The notes under the pieces were generated by a model. The model had not been told where the DNA came from. It made no database searches and saw nothing but the letters and a program-made list of their open reading frames with translations. 64,000 nucleotides of DNA, taken from Paenibacillus silvae. GTDB lineage: Bacteria; Bacillota; Bacilli; Paenibacillales; Paenibacillaceae. Positions 57,469 through 64,000 of the stretch are shown one piece after another; the stretch's first letter is position 1, and every line of letters starts with the position of its first letter. Position numbers and translations under genes: made by a program. Location of the stretch: positions 680,015 through 744,014 of the forward strand of contig NZ_BMFU01000004.1 of assembly GCF_014639235.1 (NCBI RefSeq), in the 5' to 3' direction.

Positions 57469-60219
57469 GTGTCGAACTCCATCACACAGAGTCGCTCTCT
57501 GTTCGAACAATTATATACACATGCGCCAATCGGCATTGCTGTCGCTTCTCACGTTAATGGATTGTGGGTGCAGCTGAATCCAGCTTTTTGCGAGATGATC
57601 GGATCAACGGAAGAGGAATTGCTGAATACATCAATAGTACATATGATTTATGAAGAAGATCTCAGGTACGAGGAGTTCCGCAATAACTTCTGGAACATGA
57701 CCAATCATGAACAGCCGATGTATGAGACGGAAGTACGTCTGAAACGGAAAGACGGTACACTGGTGTGGACTACAATCAGAGCCTGCATCGTTCGGGACGA
57801 GAAAAGCGGTGAACCGTTATATCTATTAGTACAAGCTGCGGATATCAGCAAGCAAAAGGAAGCGGAGCAAAGACTACTTGAACAGCGCAGACAGCTGGAG
57901 GAGAGCAGTCGTATTTCACGTATTCTGGCTGAATCCTCCATGGATCTGATTGCAATTCATCAAGCAGATGCCGAGCGCACGTTTAAATATGTATCTGATG
58001 CCAGCAGAAGCATGCTTGGTTACGAACCGGAAGAAATGGTGGGACAGTCCGGCATGTTCTGCATATATCCTGATGATGTTCCAACCGTGAAGGCTTACAT
58101 CCGTGAACAGATGAAGGGACTCGCACCGGAGCGATTCAGTTATCGGCTGCAGCACAAAAATGGCTCCATCGTATGGGCAGACACGCTGACCCATTATGTG
58201 TATGATGCATCCGGAGCGGTGCAGGAGATGGTTGCCGTTACGCGTGATATTACACAGAGCAAACAGCAGCAGCTGAGTTTACAGGAATATAAATCGTTAT
58301 TTGATTGCAATCCGCTTGGAGTTGCATCTCTTGACAGGGAAGGAAACCTGCTGAAAGCAAACATCGGGCAAGAGCAATTGACCGGTCATACACGGGAAGA
58401 GCTGTTAAGCCGTCCTTTTGATCATCTCATCGATCCGGTGGATCTGGAGAGGACACGGTATCATTTTGAAGAGACAGTGAAAGGAACCGCGCAGAGCTAC
58501 GAGATTGGTTTGATTCACAAAAATGGTCAGCGCATTGAAACCAGTGTCATTAACGTTCCGATTTTGCTGGAAGACAAAGTGGTTGGGGTGTATGGCATCA
58601 CAAGTGATGTAACTGCGGCGAAGCGTTATGTAGAGGAAATCGAAAATTTAAGTTATGAGCGGGCTCTGATTCTCAACAGCATGTCCGAAGGTGTCATCGG
58701 CCTTGATCTGGATGGAAACGTGAATTTTGCCAATCCTGCGGCAGCGGAGATGATACATATCTGTCCAAACGAGATGAACGGTCAGCCTTTGGAACAGATG
58801 ATGCTTCAGATGCAGAGCGAGGGGATTCCTTTTCCAGGGAAAGGTACACCGATGCTTCAGGCCGTGCGTGAAGGAAGAGCGTTGCCGCGTACTGAGTCGG
58901 TATTCTGGCGTCAGGATGGCTCCAGCTTTCTTGCAGAGTTTCAATTGAAACCTATTATGGATCAGGGGCAGACACGAGGGGCTGTACTCGTATTCCGGGA
59001 CATGACGTCTGTCAAAGAAATTATAAGAGCCAAGGAAGCGGCCGAGCATGCCGATCGTGCAAAATCCGAATTTCTGGCTGTGATGAGCCACGAGCTGCGT
59101 ACACCGTTAAACGGTATGATGGGTATGGCCCATTTGTTGATGGATACTGAGCTGGACGAGGAACAGCGAGGGTTCGCCGAGATCATGATCGACAGCGGGG
59201 AATCACTGTTATGTATCCTGAATGAAATATTGGACTTTAGCAAAATTGAAGCAGGTAAAATGGATCTGGATCATGGACCCGTGGATATTCGCGATACGCT
59301 GAACAGTGTAATTGAATTGTTTTCTGTCAAAACTGCGGAGAAAAATATTGACCTTCACAGTGAGATCAGGGGTGAGATTCCTGAGCGTGTCTGTGGAGAT
59401 GAGACGAGAATTCGTCAGATTCTGATTAATCTGGTCGGCAATGCCGTTAAATTTACCGAGCAAGGAAGCATCACGGTTAGCGTCGAGGCTGTTCATTCGC
59501 TAGAATATGGACCCGATCATCTCATGCTGTCGTTCAAGGTGAAGGACACAGGCATTGGCATTGCTCTGGACAAACAGCACCAGTTATTCCAATCCTTCTC
59601 GCAGCTGGACCCATCCATCAATCGCAAGTTCGGTGGAACAGGGCTGGGGCTTGCGATCAGCAAAAAGCTGGTGGAGCTTATGGGCGGAGCAATCGGTGTT
59701 CAGAGTGAGATTGGCAAAGGAGCAGAGTTCCAGTTTACCCTTGTGTTGGAGAAGTGGAGAGACGTGGTGGTTACAGATGCGGCAGCGGAAATTGCAGCAG
59801 GCAGTGCGGTGCTGGACCGCAGCCATCTCGCTCAAGGCATTCGCATATTGATTGCCGAGGATCAGTCCGTGAACAGTCATCTGCTGGAGGAGATGCTGCG
59901 TAAATTCGGCGGTGTATGTGATATTGTAGCTAACGGTGCCCAGGCTGTAGAATCGCTGGCAAAAAGGTCATATGATCTGATCTTTATGGATATTCAAATG
60001 CCAGTGATGGACGGGATTGAAGCCACTTGCGAGATTAGAAAAAAACATCCTGAAATCCCGGTGATCGCTGCGATTACCGCCTTTGCAGAAGAACGTGACC
60101 GTGAGGCCTGCCTGGAATGCGGCATGCAGGATTTCATAAGCAAGCCGTTCCATTCGGCAGAGATCATTCGGGTACTCCAAACGTGGGTGCCATACATTCA
60201 GACCAAACTCATCAGATGA
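57469..60219 (+). CDS. Hybrid sensor histidine kinase with four PAS domains and a receiver
   Basis: 916 residues, no membrane spans, so cytosolic. PAS domains at about 10-130, 150-265, 275-385 and 395-515; HisKA with phospho-His541 (MSHELRTPLNG); HATPase_c at about 640-765 with N-box LVGNAVKFTEQG and G-boxes DTGIGI and GGTGLGLAI; and a C-terminal receiver domain with phospho-Asp841 (MDIQMPVMDG) and KPF. It senses a small ligand, redox state or light through its PAS domains. No partner response regulator with an output domain lies nearby, so the output is unknown. GTG start after AAAGGGGG. Confidence 0.93.
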   Translation: MSNSITQSRSLFEQLYTHAPIGIAVASHVNGLWVQLNPAFCEMIGSTEEELLNTSIVHMIYEEDLRYEEFRNNFWNMTNHEQPMYETEVRLKRKDGTLVWTTIRACIVRDEKSGEPLYLLVQAADISKQKEAEQRLLEQRRQLEESSRISRILAESSMDLIAIHQADAERTFKYVSDASRSMLGYEPEEMVGQSGMFCIYPDDVPTVKAYIREQMKGLAPERFSYRLQHKNGSIVWADTLTHYVYDASGAVQEMVAVTRDITQSKQQQLSLQEYKSLFDCNPLGVASLDREGNLLKANIGQEQLTGHTREELLSRPFDHLIDPVDLERTRYHFEETVKGTAQSYEIGLIHKNGQRIETSVINVPILLEDKVVGVYGITSDVTAAKRYVEEIENLSYERALILNSMSEGVIGLDLDGNVNFANPAAAEMIHICPNEMNGQPLEQMMLQMQSEGIPFPGKGTPMLQAVREGRALPRTESVFWRQDGSSFLAEFQLKPIMDQGQTRGAVLVFRDMTSVKEIIRAKEAAEHADRAKSEFLAVMSHELRTPLNGMMGMAHLLMDTELDEEQRGFAEIMIDSGESLLCILNEILDFSKIEAGKMDLDHGPVDIRDTLNSVIELFSVKTAEKNIDLHSEIRGEIPERVCGDETRIRQILINLVGNAVKFTEQGSITVSVEAVHSLEYGPDHLMLSFKVKDTGIGIALDKQHQLFQSFSQLDPSINRKFGGTGLGLAISKKLVELMGGAIGVQSEIGKGAEFQFTLVLEKWRDVVVTDAAAEIAAGSAVLDRSHLAQGIRILIAEDQSVNSHLLEEMLRKFGGVCDIVANGAQAVESLAKRSYDLIFMDIQMPVMDGIEATCEIRKKHPEIPVIAAITAFAEERDREACLECGMQDFISKPFHSAEIIRVLQTWVPYIQTKLIR

Positions 60220-60275
60220 TACCGATTGGACGTGTTATAGTATGCCCTGAACTGATAAGTGCTTCATACTCCAAA

Positions 60276-60309
60276 AAAACCTGTATCTCCAGCGGAGGTA
60301 CAGGTTTTA
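60276..60309. terminator. Bidirectional terminator between sensor kinase and minus-strand genes
   Basis: ACCTGTA-CTCC and GGAG-TACAGGT pair; TTTTAA follows on the plus strand and TTTTTTT on the minus strand, so it can serve both the kinase and the KhtT-like fragment. Confidence 0.8.
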
Positions 60310-60385
60310 ATGTTGAGAGCTGCAGTAACGCCTGAATCATTCAGCATTTCGAATCACCGCGAAGTGTCTCGAAATGTGATCAAGA

Positions 60386-60598
60386 TCAAGACCATCCTCC
60401 GATTAAACCGGAGAGTGTTACACATTCATCATCTTCCAATTCTGCAATCAGCGTAAGCTCTTCTTCATCCAACGGATTCACCGAATATAATTCACGGCGT
60501 CCGTCCTCATGTTTGATAATAACGAGCTGGTTGCCGCCTTTTGTATGGAACTGGTACTTCACCCCGATACCAGGCAGGGCGCATTCCCGGATATTCAT
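60386..60598 (-). CDS. KhtT-like N-terminal domain, truncated
   Basis: 70 residues that match only the start of KhtT/YhaT-type potassium/proton antiporter regulatory subunits: MNIRECALPGIGVKYQFHTKGGNQLVIIKHEDGRRELYSVNPLDEEE ... LIGG, then WS and a stop. KhtT is about 165 residues, with a C-terminal TrkA_C domain that is absent; reading past the stop in other frames gives nothing recognisable. The KhtU antiporter gene is also absent. Binding site AGAGGTGAA upstream supports translation. Either a decayed gene or a stand-alone N-domain protein. Confidence 0.7.
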   Translation of the reverse strand: MNIRECALPGIGVKYQFHTKGGNQLVIIKHEDGRRELYSVNPLDEEELTLIAELEDDECVTLSGLIGGWS

Positions 60599-60732
60599 GA
60601 AACTTGTTCACCTCTTTAACTTTTGCTTGGCCAAAATGTTAACCGTTCACACAGTACGGATGTATTCTACTATCCATAACAGCGTTTGGCAAGTTACAAA
60701 TTAGACGGGTTAGTTGCACTATGCATTACCCG

Positions 60733-61458
60733 TTATCTTTGCCTCGTTCGTCTGCGACGAATGAAGAACCAGATAAGCAGCGCCAGAATCAACACCAGAC
60801 CCGGAATGGCGACCAGCAGAATATTTCGGATATTCGGAATTTGTACGGTTAAATCCAGCGTATTCTTCTGCAGGGGGGAGATGTTCCAGATTAACGTTTT
60901 GCCGCCATCCTGCACCTCGTCAGCGTTAGAATCTTCAGCCTTGATTGGCAGAGTCAGCTTGAAATCAAATTTCATATCTTTCAACAGCAGACGTTTGAGA
61001 AAGCCTGGAACTTTATTGATCTGTTCTTTAATATCCCCATCCGGCATGGATTCCATAAGGTCTGCATCGGCAGTAATATGCATTTTGGACGTAAAAAAGC
61101 CTGGAACCGTGGATTGTTCGATATGAATGCCCGTTGGCAGCTTGGAGGCATCAAAGCCGGTCATGTTGCTTTTTTCATAACGGGTAGTTGCTCTCAGCAC
61201 GTTCTGATCACCCTGTTTGATGACTTCAGCCTTGAAATTGTTTCGTTCCAGAGCTTCTGCCAGCATAGGCATCGCATTCTCCTGTCCTATTTTGGCAAGA
61301 GCGGAGTCTGAAACACTAAGGTCCAGCGCTAGATCGGCCGATCCATCCGTATTTACGGTGACATGGGCTTCCCCATTCGCACAGGCCGATAACAAAACAA
61401 GCATGAAGATTAACAACCAAGTAAATAATAAATGACGTTTCGTATTGCGAGTTGACAT
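60733..61458 (-). CDS. DUF3153 lipoprotein with C-terminal membrane span
   Basis: 241 residues. Lipobox LLSAC with Cys26 after a hydrophobic signal segment; a beta-rich domain starting EAHVTVNTDGSADLALDLSV, as in LppM-like DUF3153 proteins; then a C-terminal hydrophobic span (ILLVAIPGLVLILALLIWFF) and a basic tail of five Arg. It is anchored at both ends outside the membrane. Function unknown. ATG start with AGGAAC upstream. Confidence 0.8.
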   Translation of the reverse strand: MSTRNTKRHLLFTWLLIFMLVLLSACANGEAHVTVNTDGSADLALDLSVSDSALAKIGQENAMPMLAEALERNNFKAEVIKQGDQNVLRATTRYEKSNMTGFDASKLPTGIHIEQSTVPGFFTSKMHITADADLMESMPDGDIKEQINKVPGFLKRLLLKDMKFDFKLTLPIKAEDSNADEVQDGGKTLIWNISPLQKNTLDLTVQIPNIRNILLVAIPGLVLILALLIWFFIRRRRTRQR

Positions 61459-61750
61459 GTGTTCCTGCCTTTCTGCTTAATTCCTATTGTGTAATATGAA
61501 AATTCGTCCAATCTAGAAATCTAGTATACAACGGAATGTTTACAGATGCGAATACCATGTATCCCAAGACAAACCTTGCGGTAAGATAAGAGGAAAAATA
61601 TAATTTTGCAGAGATCATATTCTTAAAGTGACATATGAGGTTGACTAAAATTAAAGATTTCGTATTTTTGTCAATGTTCCGTCAATTCAAACAGCGGTTC
61701 CACGTGTAAACTGGTATAGAGATGAATATACGGGCAGGGGGGTTACATTC
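61459..61750. other. Intergenic region
   Basis: No gene seen other than the small frame starting at 61751. It separates the DUF3153 lipoprotein from the small membrane peptide and the peptidase and must hold promoters for both directions, which I could not place. Confidence 0.35.
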
Positions 61751-61843
61751 ATGACTTATATTATTATTCTGGCTGCTGTTATGGTTGTGGGCATGATCGG
61801 AATGGGATGGTTCTATCAGATCGTTGATAAGGACCAGCATTAA
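61751..61843 (+). CDS. Small membrane peptide
   Basis: 30 codons plus stop, ATG preceded by AGGGGGGTT. MTYIIILAAVMVVGMIGMGW then FYQIVDKDQH: one span and a short polar tail. Unrecognised, but the strong binding site and membrane pattern support translation. A hairpin follows. Confidence 0.6.
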   Translation: MTYIIILAAVMVVGMIGMGWFYQIVDKDQH

Positions 61844-61881
61844 TTCGGCGTACTGTGGGCTTCGGCCATATTTGGACAAAG

Positions 61882-61928
61882 ACAAGCCTGTAAGCTGGCT
61901 TCGCTGATGCGAGGCTGGCTTGTTTGTG
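61882..61928 (+). terminator. Terminator after the small membrane peptide gene
   Basis: ACAAGCC...AGC and GCT...GGCTTGT pair, with an inner stem of TTCGC/GCGAG, then TTGTGTTT. Confidence 0.65.
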
Positions 61929-62053
61929 TTTGAGATCGCTTATCGTTGAAAATACCTCACGCCATGATGTGAGCGCTTTGATTTTTATATAAAAACATTT
62001 GACCGATGGACAAATATTTTTCGTAAAGTTGGGATTTTTAGGCTTCTCTTTTG

Positions 62054-62059
62054 TATAAT
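62054..62059 (+). promoter_or_regulatory. Probable -10 box of the M3 peptidase gene
   Basis: TATAAT at 62054-62059, 63 bp before the coding start. The best -35 (TTGGGA at 62029) has a 19-bp spacer, so the -35 call is weak. Confidence 0.4.
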
Positions 62060-62121
62060 AGGGGATAAGCTTCTTCTCGGGTTTCTCCCGAAATTTGCCA
62101 AACAGGAAAGGGTGTACATAA

Positions 62122-63816
62122 ATGAAGTTTAGTGAATACACGTATACACGTCCCGATCTGGAACATATCAAAACCTCTTTCGGTGAGCTGCTGAAGGGAT
62201 TTGAAGCAGCGGCTACGGTGGAAGAACAAACTGAATTCATGGACAAGATCAATGCGATGCGCAGTGATTTTGAAACCCAGGCACAACTGGTCTACATCCG
62301 CCATTCTATTGATACGAACGATGAGTTCTATAAAGCAGAGAATGAGTTTCTGGATGAAAATCAGCCGGTGGTGCAGGAGTACATTACTGATTTTTACCGT
62401 GCACTCGTAAACTCCAAGTTTCGTGCGGCACTGGAAGAGAAGCTGGGCTCACAGCTGTTCCAGCTGGCAGAGCTTTCCCTGAAAACATTCAGCCCGGAAG
62501 TGATTGAGGAACTGCAAAAGGAAAACAAACTTTCTACTGAATATAACCAGCTGATTGCTTCAGCCAAAATTCCGTTTGAAGGCGAAGAGCGTACACTGCC
62601 ACAGCTGCATCCGTTTGAGTTGTCAACAGACCGTGCTATGCGGGAACGTGCTTCCGCCGCTCGATATGCTTTCATGGCTGAGCATGAAGCTGAATTTGAC
62701 CGCATCTATGATGAACTGGTGAAGGTGCGCACACAGATTGCGAAGAAACTCGGATATGCAAGCTATGTGGAGCTGGGTTATGACCGTATGAATCGTACGG
62801 ATTATAATGCGGAGATGGTCGCTAATTTCCGTGCGCAGGTTCGCGATTATATCGTGCCCGTAGCTACTAAGCTCAGAGAACGTCAGCGTAGCCGGATCGA
62901 TGTAGACACGCTCTATTTTTACGATCAAGGCTTCAGCTTCAAGACGGGCAACCCAACACCGAAAGGTGATGCAGACTGGATTGTGGAGAACGGCAAAAAG
63001 ATGTATGCCGAGCTGTCCCCGGAAACCGATGTGTTCTTCCAGATGATGACGGATAATGAGCTGATGGATCTGGTCAGCAAAAAAGGTAAACAGGGCGGGG
63101 GATACTGTACCTTCCTGAACGATTATAAAGTTCCGTTTATTTTCTCCAACTTCAACGGCACGTCGGGTGATATTGATGTGTTGACACATGAAGCGGGACA
63201 TGCGTTCCAAGTGTACCAAAGCCGTAACTTTGCTGTGCCGGAGTATAACTGGCCGACGTATGAATCTGCAGAGATTCATTCGATGAGCATGGAGTTCTTT
63301 ACCTGGCCGTGGATGGAGCTGTTCTTCAAGGAAGACACGGACAAGTACAAGTTTGATCATCTCTCCTCTGCACTGCTGTTTATTCCGTACGGCGTAGCTG
63401 TAGATGAATTCCAGCACTTTGTGTATGCGAATCCGGATGCTACGCCAACAGAGCGTAAGCAGGCATGGCGCAATATCGAGAAAATTTATCTGCCGCATAT
63501 CAACTACAAGGATAATACGTATCTGGAGCAAGGTGGATTCTGGCATAAGCAAGGGCACATTTTCTCATCGCCATTTTATTATATCGACTACACACTGGCG
63601 CAAATCTGTGCATTCCAGTTCTGGAAACGCAGCAATGAGGATATGAAATCGGCATGGGCGGATTATCTGACATTGTGTAAAGCCGGCGGCAGTCTGTCCT
63701 TCACTGGACTGGTCGAGCTGGCTGGATTAAACTCACCATTTGAAGATGGCTGTGTATCCTCCGTCATCGGTGACATTGAGGCATGGCTTGATGGTGTGAA
63801 CGACAAAGCGCTGTAG
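62122..63816 (+). CDS. M3 family oligoendopeptidase, short subfamily
   Basis: 564 residues. Zinc motif HEAGH at residues 356-360 with the third ligand Glu in YESAEIHSMSMEFF. Other blocks: SYVELGYDRMNRTDYN near 214 and GGGYCTFL near 330. It belongs to a shorter M3 group than the PepF at 24354 and shares little beyond the catalytic core. Cytosolic peptidase for small peptides. Its start ATG 62122 follows AAAGGG. A repeat with TAACGA motifs and an IS-like end lie just downstream. Confidence 0.9.
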   Translation: MKFSEYTYTRPDLEHIKTSFGELLKGFEAAATVEEQTEFMDKINAMRSDFETQAQLVYIRHSIDTNDEFYKAENEFLDENQPVVQEYITDFYRALVNSKFRAALEEKLGSQLFQLAELSLKTFSPEVIEELQKENKLSTEYNQLIASAKIPFEGEERTLPQLHPFELSTDRAMRERASAARYAFMAEHEAEFDRIYDELVKVRTQIAKKLGYASYVELGYDRMNRTDYNAEMVANFRAQVRDYIVPVATKLRERQRSRIDVDTLYFYDQGFSFKTGNPTPKGDADWIVENGKKMYAELSPETDVFFQMMTDNELMDLVSKKGKQGGGYCTFLNDYKVPFIFSNFNGTSGDIDVLTHEAGHAFQVYQSRNFAVPEYNWPTYESAEIHSMSMEFFTWPWMELFFKEDTDKYKFDHLSSALLFIPYGVAVDEFQHFVYANPDATPTERKQAWRNIEKIYLPHINYKDNTYLEQGGFWHKQGHIFSSPFYYIDYTLAQICAFQFWKRSNEDMKSAWADYLTLCKAGGSLSFTGLVELAGLNSPFEDGCVSSVIGDIEAWLDGVNDKAL

Positions 63817-63834
63817 TCAAGTTAAGGCGACGGT

Positions 63835-63910
63835 TAACGATCCCCACAGAGCTTATATCGCCGTTTTGATGTGATTTTGTGATCTAACGATTCGTATGGA
63901 ACTAGAATAA
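63835..63910. repeat. Partial copy of the TAACGA repeat element
   Basis: TAACGA blocks at 63835-63840 and 63885-63890 are exactly 50 bp apart, the same spacing as in both arms of the element at 23237. The following bases agree too (TTAACGATCCCCA and CTAACGATTCGTATGGAAC against CTAACGATTCCCA and CTAACGATTTGTAGGAAC). Only one arm is seen. Confidence 0.6.
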
Positions 63911-63914
63911 AAAG

Positions 63915-64000
63915 TGGACACCCGTTAACGGACAGAAGGATAATAAGGCTAACGGAGGTGTGTCCATATGGGAGAACAGCGGCAACGATACAACGAAGAA
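63915..64000 (+). mobile_element. Left end of an insertion sequence, possibly IS3 family
   Basis: A TGGACACC end at 63915-63922 is followed about 45 bp later by a transposase-like start. GGACAC-C-CGTTA and TAACGG-AGGT-GTGTCC can pair and would hide the ribosome binding site of the transposase. The right end lies outside the window. The IS3 assignment is from resemblance of the first codons to OrfA proteins. Confidence 0.45.
63968..64000 (+). CDS. Transposase OrfA-like protein, only first 11 codons visible
   Basis: ATG at 63968 after GGAGGTGTG opens MGEQRQRYNEE and runs off the window. The sequence resembles the start of IS3-type OrfA (helix-turn-helix) proteins. Eleven residues cannot establish this firmly. 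Confidence 0.4.
   Translation, partial: MGEQRQRYNEE

Noticed and set aside
62623..63558. 311-codon open frame on the minus strand
   Set aside because: Antisense to the M3 peptidase gene with its HEAGH site; composition is His/Arg/Ile-rich and has no domain pattern.

Overview
The window looks like chromosomal DNA of a Bacillales bacterium, most likely Paenibacillus. Supporting signs are strong AAGGAGG-type ribosome binding sites, frequent TTG/GTG starts, intergenic hairpin terminators, a spore-coat transglutaminase (Tgl), a CYP102A (P450 BM3-type) self-sufficient monooxygenase, LutABC, HxlAB, a Btr-type AraC/binding-protein fusion, and an intergenic inverted repeat whose core motif resembles repeats I associate with Paenibacillus. 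No rRNA, tRNA, CRISPR array or prophage was seen. The assignment rests on recognition by eye, not on a search.

Layout. 1-3.6 kb: a truncated secreted metzincin-like protease, an SRAP-family protein with altered active-site positions, an Old-Yellow-Enzyme-type flavoprotein and a GNAT. 3.6-16.4 kb: an AT-rich, tightly packed 11-gene run, mostly overlapping by 4 bp, with its own promoter over a perfect 16-bp palindrome and a terminator after galU. It encodes a PseC-like aminotransferase, MATE exporter, SDR epimerase/dehydratase, TIM-barrel isomerase-like protein, M20 hydrolase, a second DegT-like enzyme, a FemAB-like acyltransferase, a DUF6271-like protein, UDP-N-acetylhexosamine dehydrogenase, GT2 and GalU. 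It looks like a transferred locus for an exported aminosugar-containing metabolite or glycan and is the best candidate for an undescribed system.

16.5-22.9 kb: housekeeping and stress genes (DeoR regulator, OsmC, DUF2062, AEC transporter, lactonase) and the formaldehyde-fixing pair hxlA-hxlB with an HxlR-type regulator. 22.9-24.35 kb: a gene-free repeat island with two different ~23-bp tandem arrays around a ~200-bp inverted repeat; a second, partial copy of that inverted repeat lies at the right window edge beside an IS-like end. 24.35-32.4 kb: M3 peptidase, DUF2500, then rhamnulokinase, a DeoR regulator and lutABC, which together fit rhamnose/lactaldehyde/lactate use.

32.7-44.7 kb: CYP102A; a hypothetical minus-strand protein; a divergent Gfo/Idh/MocA and AraC pair; a GNAT; an APH-type kinase; and a coupled run of a two-part methyltransferase, histidine phosphatase, DEDDh exonuclease and small acidic protein of unknown role. 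44.7-47.7 kb: a Fur-box-marked siderophore binding lipoprotein and a Btr-like regulator. 47.9-57.3 kb: a PPDK-like protein lacking the phosphohistidine domain, an LTA synthase, a luciferase-like monooxygenase, a phosphatase, a 2Fe-2S protein, Mn-pyrophosphatase, an IF-3 paralogue and Tgl. 57.3-64 kb: two tiny membrane proteins, a four-PAS hybrid histidine kinase, a KhtT-like fragment, a DUF3153 lipoprotein, a second M3 peptidase and the start of an IS element.
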